This document shows positions 44,314 through 63,675 of a stretch of 64,000 bases of DNA, one piece after another. Position 1 is the stretch's first letter. Every line of letters starts with the position of its first letter. The position numbers were made by a program, and so were the translations under genes. Origin of the DNA: Burkholderiales bacterium Ga0077547 (GTDB taxonomy: Bacteria > Pseudomonadota > Gammaproteobacteria > Burkholderiales > Burkholderiaceae_C); assembly GCA_001464195.1 (NCBI GenBank), contig LNEY01000012.1, forward strand, positions 62,001 to 126,000, read 5' to 3'. The notes beneath the pieces were generated by a model that saw only the letters and a list, made by a program, of their open reading frames with translations, was not told where the DNA came from and ran no database searches.

Positions 44314-44565
44314 GTAGAACCTCTGTGAATTTCTCTAACGAAAAACCATCGGTGCGCCTCTCCGCGCTCTTGTGAAGCGGGTGTGGCGCCTGGTGCATCA
44401 CCCTCGGGCGGCCTCAGGTCGAGACCACAAGCGGCGAAGCATCTGTTGTGCAACCCGTGATTATGACACTCTCGCCGCATGTCTCCGCCGAACTCGACAG
44501 GCCAAGGTGGTGCGATGAGATACTCCGCACCCGTTTGTCCCGCCCTGCGATGAGGCGCCCTCGCC

Positions 44566-45132
44566 TTGGCTTCCGAACAAGAACTGTCTGCCTTTCTCAA
44601 AAGCGTCGAAAAACGCGCGTTCAAACGGGCCGTGTTTGCCGTGCGCGACGAGGACGCCGCCCTGGATGTCGTGCAGGACGCGATGATCAAGCTGGCGGAG
44701 AACTATGCCGATCGGCCAGCCGCCGAGTTGCCGCCTCTGTTCCAGCGAATCCTGTCGAATGCGACGATGGACTGGTTTCGCCGCCAGAAGGTGCGAGGCG
44801 CACTTTTCCGCAATTTTTCGGACTTCGAACCGGCGGGTGGAGATGAAGATTTCGATATTCTGGAAGTGCTGGAGGCGTTTGCCGGGGGGGCTTCTGCCGA
44901 AAGTGCATCGGACGTCGTGTCACGCGGCCAGGTTTTTGCTTTGATCGAGCACCAGATCACGGATCTGCCCACCCGTCAACGAGAAGCGTTTCTGCTGCGT
45001 TACTGGGAGGAACTCGATGTTTCAGAGACTGCACTGGCCATGGGCTGCTCAGAGGGAAGCGTCAAAACGCATTGTTCCCGGGCGGTTCAGGCACTGGCGA
45101 AAGCTCTGAAGGCGAAAGGAATTACCCTGTGA
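44566..45132 (+). CDS. RNA polymerase sigma factor (sigma-70/ECF-like)
   Basis: AFAVRDEDAALDVVQDAMIKLAENYADRP...MDWFRRQKVRG...LPTRQREAFLLRYWEELDVSETALAMGCSEGSVKTHCSRAVQALAKAL. Confidence 0.9.
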   Translation: MASEQELSAFLKSVEKRAFKRAVFAVRDEDAALDVVQDAMIKLAENYADRPAAELPPLFQRILSNATMDWFRRQKVRGALFRNFSDFEPAGGDEDFDILEVLEAFAGGASAESASDVVSRGQVFALIEHQITDLPTRQREAFLLRYWEELDVSETALAMGCSEGSVKTHCSRAVQALAKALKAKGITL

Positions 45133-45575
45133 ATGCCATTGAACACTCTGCCGACCACCGAGCGACGGCGCTGGAAGCCCGTTTCGGGCTGCGGGTGGCA
45201 GCTCGGCTGAGCGAAGGCACCGATCAATTGCCACATGACGTGACAGAGCGCCTTCGCCATGCCCGACAGATGGCACTCTCACGTCGTCAAGCCGCTTCAT
45301 CGGCACAGGTCAATGCGGTGACGAATGGATTGTCATCGTCCGCCACACTTTCCTTCAGTGGCGGTGACAAGGGCAAGTCCTGGTGGACCTCGTTGACGGT
45401 GCTGGTTCCTGCGGCAGCTTTGCTGCTCGGGCTGGGGCTGATCAAACACTTCCATCTGCAAGACCAGATCGCCGCTGCCGCCGAAGTCGATGCGGCGTTG
45501 TTGGCCGACGACCTGCCACCCGAGGCCTACAGCGACCCGGGGTTTGTCGAATATTTGAAGACGTCACGCGAGTGA
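45129..45575 (+). CDS. DUF3619-like single-TM protein
   Basis: VNAIEHSADHRATALEARFGLRVAARLSEGTDQLPHDVTERLRHARQMALSRR...SLTVLVPAAALLLGLGLIKHF; GTGA overlap with the sigma-factor stop. Confidence 0.75.
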   Translation: MNAIEHSADHRATALEARFGLRVAARLSEGTDQLPHDVTERLRHARQMALSRRQAASSAQVNAVTNGLSSSATLSFSGGDKGKSWWTSLTVLVPAAALLLGLGLIKHFHLQDQIAAAAEVDAALLADDLPPEAYSDPGFVEYLKTSRE

Positions 45576-46429
45576 CCGATGACCACATGCCTTGCACGGT
45601 CGAACCACTCAGCAAACGTCAGGTCGCGGATTGGCTGTGTGCGATCGCGGCGCTGTCCATCGTCCTCGGCGGTTGCTTGACCGGACCGGCATCGGCAGCT
45701 GGCGCGGGGGCCTCAAACCAGACAGCGGCAAACGGATCTGGCACGACTGCCACCGCGGAGCGGGCACCCTCCTGGGCGAGCCTGACACCAAGTCAACGCT
45801 CAGCGCTGCAACCGCTACAGCGTGAATGGCGCAGCATCGGCCCCGATCACAAGCAAAAGTGGCTGGAGATCGTTGCGCAGTTTCCGATCAAGTCGGCAGA
45901 CGAACGTCAGCGCATTCAGGCGCGCATGACCGAATGGGCCGCGTTGACACCTGAGCAACGGGGCACTGCCCGTCTGCAGTTCAAGCAGGCGCAGCAGTTG
46001 GCCCCTTCCAATCGGCAAGCCCGCTGGGAGGCTTACCAGGCGCTCCCTGAGTCGGAGAAAAAGGAGCTGGCTTCCCGCGCGGCGCCTGGTGCTGCCACCG
46101 TGACATCGTCGAGGTTGCGCACCCAGTCTATGGACACAGGTGGTCCCAGTCCGCGCGGTGTGCAGACCAAGTCCAACGAGGTGATCCCTCCAGACATGCG
46201 CCGACAGGTTCGATCCGTGGCGCCGACCGTGGTTCAGGCACCGACTGGCGCCACGACGACCCTGATCTCGAAACGCGCCACCCCGCCAGCGCACCAGCAG
46301 GCAGGATTGCCCAAGATCACTGCGTCTCCCAATTTCGTCAACCCGACCACCTTGCTGCCCAAGCGCGGCCCTCAGGGTGCGGCCGTGGTCGCCGCGGGCG
46401 CCTCGGCGCCTGGGGCGGCACGTCCATGA
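45572..46429 (+). CDS. DUF3106-like protein
   Basis: APSWASLTPSQRSALQPLQREWRSIGPDHKQKWLEIVAQFPIKSADERQRIQARMTEWAALTPEQRGTARLQFKQ; GTGA overlap with the previous gene. Confidence 0.78.
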   Translation: MTDDHMPCTVEPLSKRQVADWLCAIAALSIVLGGCLTGPASAAGAGASNQTAANGSGTTATAERAPSWASLTPSQRSALQPLQREWRSIGPDHKQKWLEIVAQFPIKSADERQRIQARMTEWAALTPEQRGTARLQFKQAQQLAPSNRQARWEAYQALPESEKKELASRAAPGAATVTSSRLRTQSMDTGGPSPRGVQTKSNEVIPPDMRRQVRSVAPTVVQAPTGATTTLISKRATPPAHQQAGLPKITASPNFVNPTTLLPKRGPQGAAVVAAGASAPGAARP

Positions 46430-46436
46430 TGCGGGC

Positions 46437-46979
46437 ATGACAACCAGCCTGCTCGACCCTCTCCCTTCGACGGTGTTGCCAGCACCCAGTTTGCGGCGGC
46501 GCATGGCCTGCTTCACCTACGAAGGGATGATCATGTTTGGCCTGGGCTTGATTCCCGGCGCCTTGGGCGCCTTGTTTATCGCACTGACAGGACAGGCCCA
46601 TCCGCTGCAAAGCGAGACCGCATTGCGCGTCTTCGCCTTCGTGATCTACGGCGTCTACTTCACATATTTCTGGGCTCGCCGCGGCCAGACCCTGCCGATG
46701 CAGACGTGGCACATCCGCGTGGTGACCCTCAGCGGCGACAAGCTGAGCCAGCCGCGCGCGTTGGCTCGCTACGTCGCGGCTTGTCTGTGGTTTGCGCCCG
46801 CCGCACTGATCGCGTCACTGAACCACTGGACGCGTTGGGACGCGCTGGCTGCGGTCGCGATCGGTATCTTCGTCTACGCGCTGCTGGCCCTGCTGCACCC
46901 ACAGCGCCAGTTCTGGCACGACGCGATCTGCGGAACCCAGCTGATTGATGCCAAGCCCGAGCCCCGGGCCAAGCGCTGA
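46437..46979 (+). CDS. RDD-family membrane protein
   Basis: RRRMACFTYEGMIMFGLGLIPGALGALFI...FWARRGQTLPMQTWHIRVVTLSG...FWHDAICGTQLIDAK. Confidence 0.85.
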   Translation: MTTSLLDPLPSTVLPAPSLRRRMACFTYEGMIMFGLGLIPGALGALFIALTGQAHPLQSETALRVFAFVIYGVYFTYFWARRGQTLPMQTWHIRVVTLSGDKLSQPRALARYVAACLWFAPAALIASLNHWTRWDALAAVAIGIFVYALLALLHPQRQFWHDAICGTQLIDAKPEPRAKR

Positions 46980-47031
46980 ACACTGCACGGGCACCTGGCC
47001 GCACACCCGTGCACAGGCACAATCGCCGCGC

Positions 47032-47415
47032 ATGACGACCAACCTCTACAAAGGCCGAACGGGCCTCGACCGCGTGGTACGGGCCGCTGGCTATTCCATT
47101 GAAGGGCTGAAAGCGGCCTACCGAGGCGAAAGCGCTTTCCGGCAGGAGTTCTGGCTTGCCGTGCTGATGCTGCCGGCCGCGTTCTGGCTCGGAGACAGCT
47201 GGGTCGAGGTGGCGCTGCTGGCCGGTTCGGTGATCCTCGTGCTGATCGTCGAACTGCTCAACTCCGGGATCGAAGCCGCCATCGATCGCGTGTCGTTCGA
47301 ACTGCACGAGCTGTCCAAGCGAGCGAAGGATCTGGGCAGCGCCGCAGTGTTCCTGTCGCTGCTGCTGTGCGGCAGCGTTTGGCTTGCCGCACTCTGGCAC
47401 CGCTTTTTTGCCTGA
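47032..47415 (+). CDS. dgkA: Diacylglycerol kinase
   Basis: AAGYSIEGLKAAYRGESAFRQEFWLAVLMLPAAFWLG...IVELLNSGIEAAIDR. Confidence 0.94.
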   Translation: MTTNLYKGRTGLDRVVRAAGYSIEGLKAAYRGESAFRQEFWLAVLMLPAAFWLGDSWVEVALLAGSVILVLIVELLNSGIEAAIDRVSFELHELSKRAKDLGSAAVFLSLLLCGSVWLAALWHRFFA

Positions 47416-47443
47416 GCGGCCGCGTTGGCGGCCCTGCGGCGGG

Positions 47444-49508
<2,065 letters not shown>

Positions 49509-49553
49509 GTTGAAGGCGGAAGCACGGGGCGGGAATCTGAAGGCAAGGCAGCG

Positions 49554-50711
49554 TTGAAGAATACTGTCATTCGGGTCCATGACCATCCCGCCGGTATCGC
49601 GGCTGCAGACTGGAATGCGATGTTGGCCTTGCAGCCCAGCGCGACGCCATTCATGCGCCACGAGTACCTGCTGGCATTGCACGAGTCCGCCAGCGCCGTG
49701 GCCAAGACGGGCTGGCAGCCGCAGTTCCTGTCGGTACACGAAGACGATGCCTTGGTGGCGGCGTGTCCGCTGTACATGAAGACCCACTCTTACGGCGAGT
49801 ACGTCTTCGATTGGGCGTGGGCCGATGCCTACCGCCGACACGGCCTGGACTACTACCCCAAGCTGCTCGATGCAGTGCCGTTCACACCGGTGCCCGGGCC
49901 GCGCCTGCTGGCCCGTGATGCGGCGTCCCGAGTCGCCCTGCTGAAGGGGATGCAGAAGCTGGTGACGCAGGCCGACCTGTCGTCAGCCCATTTGCTCTTC
50001 CTCGACGAAGCCGACAGCGCTGCGGCGCGCGAAGCCGGCTGGATGATGCGCACCACCGTCCAGTTCCACTGGACCAACCGCGAGCCGCAGCCCTACGCCG
50101 ACTTCGCCGATTTCCTGGCCAGCCTGCAACGGGAAAAGCGCAAGAAGATCCAGCAGGAGCGACGCCGGGTAGCCGACGCCGGGGTGAGCTTCGAAACACT
50201 TGAAGGCGCGGAGATCACCGAGGCCGACTGGGACTATTTCTACCGCTGCTACACCCTGACCTACCAGATGCACCGCTCGACGCCCTACCTGACGCGCGAT
50301 TTCTTTGCACGGATGGCGCAGACGATGCCCGAGAACTGGCTGCTCTTCATCGCCCGCCGCCATGGTGAGCGCATCGCCACCTCACTCATAGGCATAGCCC
50401 CGGCCAAAGGCCACGCCTTCGGCCGCTACTGGGGCGCCACCGAAGCCGTCAGTTGCCTGCATTTCGAAGCGTGCTACTACCAACCGCTGGCCTGGTGCAT
50501 CGCGCAGGGCTACCAGCGCTTCGAGGGCGGCGCCCAGGGCGAGCACAAGATGGCCCGTGGCCTGCTGCCCGTGCAGACCCAATCAGCGCACTGGTTGGCA
50601 CATCCGCAATTCGCCGAGGCGGTCGCGAATTTTCTGCAGCAAGAAGGCGCAGGCGTCGCCCAGTACGTGGATGAACTGAACGATCGCCTGCCGTTCAAGG
50701 CTTCGTCTTGA
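49554..50711 (+). CDS. GNAT-like / peptidogalycan biosynthesis-type protein (COG3146-like)
   Basis: ATPFMRHEYLLALHESASAVAKTGWQPQFLSVHEDDALVAACPLYMKTHSYGEYVFDWAWADAY...YWGATEAVSCLHFEACYYQPLAWCIAQGYQRFEGGAQGEHKMARGL; likely TTG start. Confidence 0.85.
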   Translation: MKNTVIRVHDHPAGIAAADWNAMLALQPSATPFMRHEYLLALHESASAVAKTGWQPQFLSVHEDDALVAACPLYMKTHSYGEYVFDWAWADAYRRHGLDYYPKLLDAVPFTPVPGPRLLARDAASRVALLKGMQKLVTQADLSSAHLLFLDEADSAAAREAGWMMRTTVQFHWTNREPQPYADFADFLASLQREKRKKIQQERRRVADAGVSFETLEGAEITEADWDYFYRCYTLTYQMHRSTPYLTRDFFARMAQTMPENWLLFIARRHGERIATSLIGIAPAKGHAFGRYWGATEAVSCLHFEACYYQPLAWCIAQGYQRFEGGAQGEHKMARGLLPVQTQSAHWLAHPQFAEAVANFLQQEGAGVAQYVDELNDRLPFKASS

Positions 50712-53451
50712 AGTCGCCCGCAAACCCATAGACGAAGCGGTCAGGCACCAGGTATTTCCGCAAGGCGGCATTGACCTGCTCGACCGTCAGCGCCTGCAAC
50801 TCCGCATCGACCTGCGCGGAGCGGGCAAAGGTTCGACCGATGTGCAGGTTGTTGGCGATGCCCGCAGCGACGGCCGCATCTCGGGCGCGCGTGAGCCTTC
50901 GGTAATTCAGGAGCCCGCGCTGGCCCTCGGCCAACTCCTTCGCGGTGAAGCCGTCTTTCAGCGCCCGGGAAAGTTCCTCGCGGAAAGCTGCTTCCACCTT
51001 GGGCTGGTTCTGCGGCGCAAAGATCGCGGTGGCCGACCAGACGGAGTGCGGCTCGGTGTCGTTCCATTCGATCGAGCTGCGCACGTCGTACGACAGCCCT
51101 TCGGTTTCGCGAATGCGCTGCCACAGGCGCGAGTTGCCGCCCGAGCCAAGCAGGTAATTCGCCATCGACAGCGCGGCGTAGTCGCTATCGTTGTCCGACA
51201 GCGGCACCGGAAACTCGACCCGCATGGTCGCGTTCTGCTTGTCGGGGGTGATCAAGAGCAACCGCGCCGGCGGCACCGAGATCAAGGGCTGCGGCACCCG
51301 GGTGTACGGTGCACCGGCCTGCCAGTCGCCAAAGGCTGCCTGTAGCGCCTGGCGCACCGCGGACACGTCAAAGTCGCCCACCGCAGAGAACTCGCCGGCC
51401 TTGGCGCCATAGAACTTCTGATGGTGCTCGCGCACCTGCTCCAGCGTCACGCTGCCGATGTCCTGCACGATCTCGTCGAAGGTGCGGGCATAGCGCAAGT
51501 CACCGCGCGGATAGGGGTTGCCCAGCCGAGCCAGGGTGTTGCTGACCACCGCCTCTGGCTCCTTTCGGTCCTGCTCGATGCTGGCCAACGCCTGCCGCCG
51601 GACTTCTTCCAGTGCGTCCGCGGGGAACGTCGGGTGGCGCAGCAGGTCACCCACCAGTGCGATGGCGTCGGGCAGGTGCTCGCGTCGCGTGCTCAGGCTG
51701 ACCGTCACCCCGCCAGCGCCGCCGCTGATGGACATTTCAGTGCGCAGAGCATCCAGACGATCCTGGATCTGCTGGCGCGACATCGTGGCCGTGCCCTTGT
51801 CGAGCAACGCGGCGACCATGTCAGCCGCTTCACCCTGGCCGAAGAGCGACTTTTCATCGCCAAAACGCAGGGACAACATCGCCTGCACCGCGTTGCCACG
51901 GCTGCCCTTGGGCAACAGGCCCACGCGCAATCCCCCGATGTCGAAGCGCTGCGTGCGCCGATCGATGTTGGCTGGCGTTGCCTCGAAGGCTTCCACAGCC
52001 GCGGCCGCGCCTTGCGGCTTGAAGGTCTTCAGTTGCGCTGCCATGTCAACTCGGGCCGGCGCCGGCGCACGCTGCGGCTGATCGGTGGGGAGGTAGACGC
52101 CGAGGGTTCGGTTGCCAGGCAGCAGGCGCTGCTCTGCCACGCGCTGCACGTCCGCCAGGTTCGCCTCACGCACACGGTCTCGGCTCAGGAAAAACAGCCG
52201 CCAATCGCCCATGGCCACGGTTTCGCTGAGCGCGATGCCCACCGTTTCGGGGTTCGTGAACGCCTGGTCCCAGCCCTTGAGCCACTTGACCTTCGCACGA
52301 TCCAGTTCTTCCTGGGTGATCGGCTCCTTGGACACCGATTCGACCGTGGCCAGCAGTTCGTTGCGCGCCACATCCACATCCTGCTGGGGGCCGAGTTGCG
52401 CGCCGAACAGCGCAAAGCCGGGCTCGGCCAGACCCTGCGAGAACGAGTACGTGGTCGCAGCCAGACCCTTCTCGGTCAGCCGCTTGTGCAAGCGACCGCT
52501 CGGGGCGTCACCCATGATGGAGCCCAGCAGTTCCACGGCGGCAAAGTCGGGATGCCCACCGGGCGGCACGTGGTACATCGCGTAGAGCACCGGCACGCCG
52601 CCGGTGCGACGCAGCGTGATGCTGCGCTCACCGTCCTGCACCGGGTCCAGCGTGTATTGCTTCGGCAGCACACGCGTCGGCTTCTTGATCACGCCAAACG
52701 ACTGCGCAATCCACGACAGCGTCTGCGTCGGCTGGAACTTGCCGGAGACGATCAGTGTGGCGTTGTCGGGCTGGTAGTACAGGCGATAGAACGCCTGCAG
52801 ACGCGGAATGTCGACGTTCTCGACATCGCTGCGGGCGCCGATGGTGTCCTTCCCGTAGTTGTGCCACTGGTACATCGTGGCCAGCGTCTTCGAGAACAGG
52901 ATGCGGTCGGGGCTGTTTTCGCCCGACTCCATCTCGTTGCGCACCACCGTCATTTCAGTGTCCAGGTCCTTGCGCGCGATGTAGCTGTTGACCATCGCAT
53001 CGGCCTGCCAGCCCAGGTACCAGCGCAGGTTGTCGTCGTTGGCTGAAAAGCTGGCGGTGTAGTTGGTGCGGTCGAACCAGGTGCTGCCGTTGGCAGCCAG
53101 CCCGCGCTTGGTGAACTCGGCCCAGACAGCCGGATGCTTCGGCGAGCCCTTGAACAGCAGGTGCTCCAGCAGGTGCGCCATCCCGGTTTCGCCGTAGTTC
53201 TCCTGACGCGAACCGACGCGGTAGGTGAGATTGACGGTGGTGGTGGGCTTCGAGCTGTCCGAAATCAGCAATACCTGCAAGCCATTGGCCAGACGGTACT
53301 CGTCGATGCCTTCCACCGATTGCACGCGCGTGACGCCTGTAGGCAGGGTCTGCGCCTGCGCGGATGGCGCGAGAAGTGGCAGCACAGCCACCCACAGGGA
53401 CAGGACAAGGGGAAGCGCGCGCAGGAATGAATTCACGGGAATGCTCTGCAA
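50695..53451 (-). CDS. M16-family metallopeptidase, full-length two-domain
   Basis: HLLEHLLFKGSPKHPAVWAEFTKRG (inverted HXXEH motif) and second inactive-type M16 half; N-terminal signal sequence. Confidence 0.94.
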   Translation of the reverse strand: MQSIPVNSFLRALPLVLSLWVAVLPLLAPSAQAQTLPTGVTRVQSVEGIDEYRLANGLQVLLISDSSKPTTTVNLTYRVGSRQENYGETGMAHLLEHLLFKGSPKHPAVWAEFTKRGLAANGSTWFDRTNYTASFSANDDNLRWYLGWQADAMVNSYIARKDLDTEMTVVRNEMESGENSPDRILFSKTLATMYQWHNYGKDTIGARSDVENVDIPRLQAFYRLYYQPDNATLIVSGKFQPTQTLSWIAQSFGVIKKPTRVLPKQYTLDPVQDGERSITLRRTGGVPVLYAMYHVPPGGHPDFAAVELLGSIMGDAPSGRLHKRLTEKGLAATTYSFSQGLAEPGFALFGAQLGPQQDVDVARNELLATVESVSKEPITQEELDRAKVKWLKGWDQAFTNPETVGIALSETVAMGDWRLFFLSRDRVREANLADVQRVAEQRLLPGNRTLGVYLPTDQPQRAPAPARVDMAAQLKTFKPQGAAAAVEAFEATPANIDRRTQRFDIGGLRVGLLPKGSRGNAVQAMLSLRFGDEKSLFGQGEAADMVAALLDKGTATMSRQQIQDRLDALRTEMSISGGAGGVTVSLSTRREHLPDAIALVGDLLRHPTFPADALEEVRRQALASIEQDRKEPEAVVSNTLARLGNPYPRGDLRYARTFDEIVQDIGSVTLEQVREHHQKFYGAKAGEFSAVGDFDVSAVRQALQAAFGDWQAGAPYTRVPQPLISVPPARLLLITPDKQNATMRVEFPVPLSDNDSDYAALSMANYLLGSGGNSRLWQRIRETEGLSYDVRSSIEWNDTEPHSVWSATAIFAPQNQPKVEAAFREELSRALKDGFTAKELAEGQRGLLNYRRLTRARDAAVAAGIANNLHIGRTFARSAQVDAELQALTVEQVNAALRKYLVPDRFVYGFAGDFKTKP

Positions 53452-53534
53452 GCCAGGTGGGCGGGCAGTGTAGAGCGCGAACCAGCGCAGTCGGTTCCGC
53501 GGGATATCCAGCGGAGGCGACAGAAAAGCGGACA

Positions 53535-53560
53535 GAAAAACAGCGCCCTCAGGGCGCTGT
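53535..53560 (-). terminator. Rho-independent terminator downstream of ppa
   Basis: Minus strand ACAGCGCCC-TGA-GGGCGCTGT followed by TTTTT. Confidence 0.8.
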
Positions 53561-53581
53561 CTGCGGGCGCCGTGGACGATG

Positions 53582-54121
53582 TCAGCCGGCCAAGGACTTC
53601 TTGTAGTTGGCGATGCCCGAACTGATTTCTTCGTGCGCCGCCTGCGGCCCCGACCAGCCCTTGACCTTGACCCACTTGTTGGGCTCCAGGTCCTTGTAGT
53701 GCTCGAAGAAGTGCTGGATCGTGCGCAGTTGCAGTTCGTGCAGGTCTTCCGGCTTCTGCCAGCTGGCGTAGATCGGCAACAGCTTGTCGATTGGCACGGC
53801 CAGGAGCTTGGCGTCCATTCCGGCTTCGTCTTCCATGTTCAGCATGCCGATCGCACGGCAGGTGACCACCGAGCCGGCCAACAGCGGAAACGGGGTGATC
53901 ACCAGCACATCGACCGGGTCGCCGTCGCCGGAAATGGTCTGCGGCACGTAGCCGTAATTGCACGGGTAGTGCATCGCAGTGCTCATGAAGCGGTCAACGA
54001 ACAATGCGCCGCTTTCCTTGTCGACCTCGTACTTCACCGGGTCGGCATTCATCGGGATTTCGATGATCACATTGAACTGTTCGGGGGCCTTCTTGCCGGG
54101 GGTGACTTTGTCGAAGCTCAT
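53582..54121 (-). CDS. ppa: Inorganic pyrophosphatase
   Basis: [50 protein letters not shown]. Confidence 0.97.
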   Translation of the reverse strand: MSFDKVTPGKKAPEQFNVIIEIPMNADPVKYEVDKESGALFVDRFMSTAMHYPCNYGYVPQTISGDGDPVDVLVITPFPLLAGSVVTCRAIGMLNMEDEAGMDAKLLAVPIDKLLPIYASWQKPEDLHELQLRTIQHFFEHYKDLEPNKWVKVKGWSGPQAAHEEISSGIANYKKSLAG

Positions 54122-54316
54122 GAGTAACTCGGGTTGAAAAGGAATGGGGACAAGTTTACCGATGCGACTCCAGCAGCAGTTCGAGGCCTGTGCACGCCAA
54201 CATGGGAGGTTGAATCCTTTTTAAATCAATCAAGCCCATCGGAGGACCAGCCGATAAAAGGGTTAACCGTTTCGCGCATCATCCAATCCATTCCGTTTGG
54301 CAGGCAGATTCGACCC

Positions 54317-54652
54317 ATGGCCACCGACGACAACGCCCTCTCCTTCCGTGTGCTGCTGTACCGCTACCTGTTTTTCGGGTGGCTGTTTCGCGACGTACGC
54401 CACGGCAATGTTTTCGAGCGCTCAGCCGCCTGGCGTCACAACCTCGACAAGGCGCACTGGCTGCTGACTTACCTGCGCCGTTGGGTCGCGCTCGGCATCG
54501 TCTCGTTCGCCCTGGGCATGTTGTTCGAGCACGGCCTGAGCGCTCAGGCCATATCGGCCTTCTTCTACGTGCCGAGCGTGCTCAGCGTCGTCGTCAACAC
54601 CGTGATCGGCGTGCTGATCGCTGGTTTCAAACTGTTGCCAGCACCGTTCTGA
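54317..54652 (+). CDS. Small hypothetical membrane protein
   Basis: MATDDNALSFRVLLYRYLFFGWLFRDVRHGNVFERSAAWRHN...; two hydrophobic segments. Confidence 0.6.
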   Translation: MATDDNALSFRVLLYRYLFFGWLFRDVRHGNVFERSAAWRHNLDKAHWLLTYLRRWVALGIVSFALGMLFEHGLSAQAISAFFYVPSVLSVVVNTVIGVLIAGFKLLPAPF

Positions 54653-54745
54653 TCCGCAGCACGCGGCGTCTGCGCATCGGCTGACAGTGCGAGGCGACAA
54701 TCCGGCGGTTCCTGCCGGACGCTGCGGTCGACGCGCAAGCAACGC

Positions 54746-60865
<6,120 letters not shown>

Positions 60866-60913
60866 ACACGCCCTGCTCCACCGCTCTACAAATTTCCCAA
60901 TTTCCATTTCTGA

Positions 60914-62209
<1,296 letters not shown>

Positions 62210-62254
62210 CGCGCCGCTGCGGTCTTCTCACGGCATTGCATCGAACGGCCCACC

Positions 62255-62533
62255 GTGCGCTTTATCCGAATCGCCCTGGTCACGCTGCTGGTGCTGGTGC
62301 ATGGGCAGCTGTGGCTGGGCGACTCGGGGTTGCCGCGGGTGCTCGACCTGCAGGCGCAGCTCGATGCACAACTGGCCACCAATGAAGTCGCCCGGCAGCG
62401 CAACGAGCAGCTGGCAGCCGAGGTCGTCGACCTGAAGGAAGGCCTGGAGATGGTCGAGGAAAAGGCCCGCTACGACCTCGGCATGGTCAAGCCCGACGAG
62501 ATCCTGGTGCAGTGGAGCGTGTCGGCGAAGTAG
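62255..62533 (+). CDS. ftsB: Cell division protein FtsB
   Basis: Short TM plus coiled coil: RIALVTLLVLVHGQLWLGDSGLPRVLDLQAQLDAQLATNEVARQRNEQLAAEVVDLKEG; downstream of eno. Confidence 0.92.
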   Translation: MRFIRIALVTLLVLVHGQLWLGDSGLPRVLDLQAQLDAQLATNEVARQRNEQLAAEVVDLKEGLEMVEEKARYDLGMVKPDEILVQWSVSAK

Positions 62534-62556
62534 CCTGTCGCCGCAACGAATTGCTG

Positions 62557-62886
62557 CTACGCGCCGCCGCTTACCGCGTGAGCGTGTAACCGCACACCCA
62601 GCGCCTTGGCAACCTTGAGGACCGTCGCAAAGCTGGGGTTGCCTTCTGCGCTCAAGGCCCGGTACAGGCTCTCCCGGCTCAGACCGGCATCCTTGGCAAC
62701 CTGAGACATGCCCTTGGCGCGAGCGATGTCTCCCAGTGCTCGCGCAATGCCCGCGGCATCGTCAGGTGCTTCGTCCAGCCACGCATCGAGATACGCCGCC
62801 ATCTCCTCGGGCGTACGCAGGTGTTCAGAAACGTCATACGGCGTCGTCTTCGTCGCCCGAGCTTTCTTTGCAACCACCTTGGTCAT
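62557..62886 (-). CDS. HigA-like / HI1420-type HTH antitoxin
   Basis: YDVSEHLRTPEEMAAYLDAWLDEAPDDAAGIARALGDIARAKGMSQVAKDAGLSRESLYRALSAEGNPSFATVLKVAKALGVRL. Confidence 0.88.
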   Translation of the reverse strand: MTKVVAKKARATKTTPYDVSEHLRTPEEMAAYLDAWLDEAPDDAAGIARALGDIARAKGMSQVAKDAGLSRESLYRALSAEGNPSFATVLKVAKALGVRLHAHAVSGGA

Positions 62887-63185
62887 GACTTTGGCTCCAC
62901 AAAATTCCGATTGAGCTCAAGCGCTTTCGGGATGTCTTTGCCCTGGGACGATTTGTCGCCACCGCCCAGCAAAAGCAACAGTCGATCTCCACGTTGTACG
63001 AAGTACACCCTGTAGCCGGGCCCGACATCTACCTTGAGCTCAGTCACGCCCTCTGCCAGATGGCGATGGACCCCCGGATTGCCGTGAATCAGCCGGTCCA
63101 CGCGCATCAACACACGCGCTCGGCCTGCAAGGTCCGTCAAGCCATTGATCCAGGCGCTGTAGTCGTCGGTCTTCTCGACACGCAT
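62883..63185 (-). CDS. HigB/RelE-like toxin (HI1419-type)
   Basis: WINGLTDLAGRARVLMRVDRLIHGNPGVHRHLAEGVTELKVDVGPGYRVYFVQRGDRLLLLLGGGDKSSQGKDI; overlaps the antitoxin start. Confidence 0.88.
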   Translation of the reverse strand: MRVEKTDDYSAWINGLTDLAGRARVLMRVDRLIHGNPGVHRHLAEGVTELKVDVGPGYRVYFVQRGDRLLLLLGGGDKSSQGKDIPKALELNRNFVEPKS

Positions 63186-63330
63186 CGGTGAAATGTAGCT
63201 CGTAAGCTACAAATTTCCAAGCGAGCGTCTGATGAAGACCTTACAGCCGCGCTCGGGGACGGCAAATCAGATTGACGCAACGCGGAAGGGCCAGAACTGG
63301 GTCGCTGTCTTCGATGACGGGCCCAATCAG

Positions 63331-63675
63331 CTACGACTTCGCGAGGAGCTTTGCGTATATGCGCGCTCTTTGCTGATCAGTTGATGCGGCGTCAAACTGG
63401 GATGTCAAGCCGAAGGCAAACAGCTTTTCGTTAATCGTCATTCCGGCAATGGGACCGATTTCTGATTCAACAAATTTTGACCACAGCGCGTAGACAGCAT
63501 CATGAACCGCAGCGCTTTCGATCCATGAATTACCGATATAGCGTTCGATGTTGACGCGCAAGGCCTGTACCGACGTGTCGTCGTCCTTCCACACAACAAG
63601 GAAAGAAGCCAGGCGCTGAACTACGGGGTCGGGCGAGATATTGGCTACCGCGGAGGCGAGCTCGTCTAGTGTCAT
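63331..63675 (-). CDS. Hypothetical protein, 114 aa
   Basis: MTLDELASAVANISPDPVVQRLASFLVVWKDDDTSVQALRVNIERYIGNSW...; complete ORF, no family recognised. Confidence 0.5.
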   Translation of the reverse strand: MTLDELASAVANISPDPVVQRLASFLVVWKDDDTSVQALRVNIERYIGNSWIESAAVHDAVYALWSKFVESEIGPIAGMTINEKLFAFGLTSQFDAASTDQQRARIYAKLLAKS

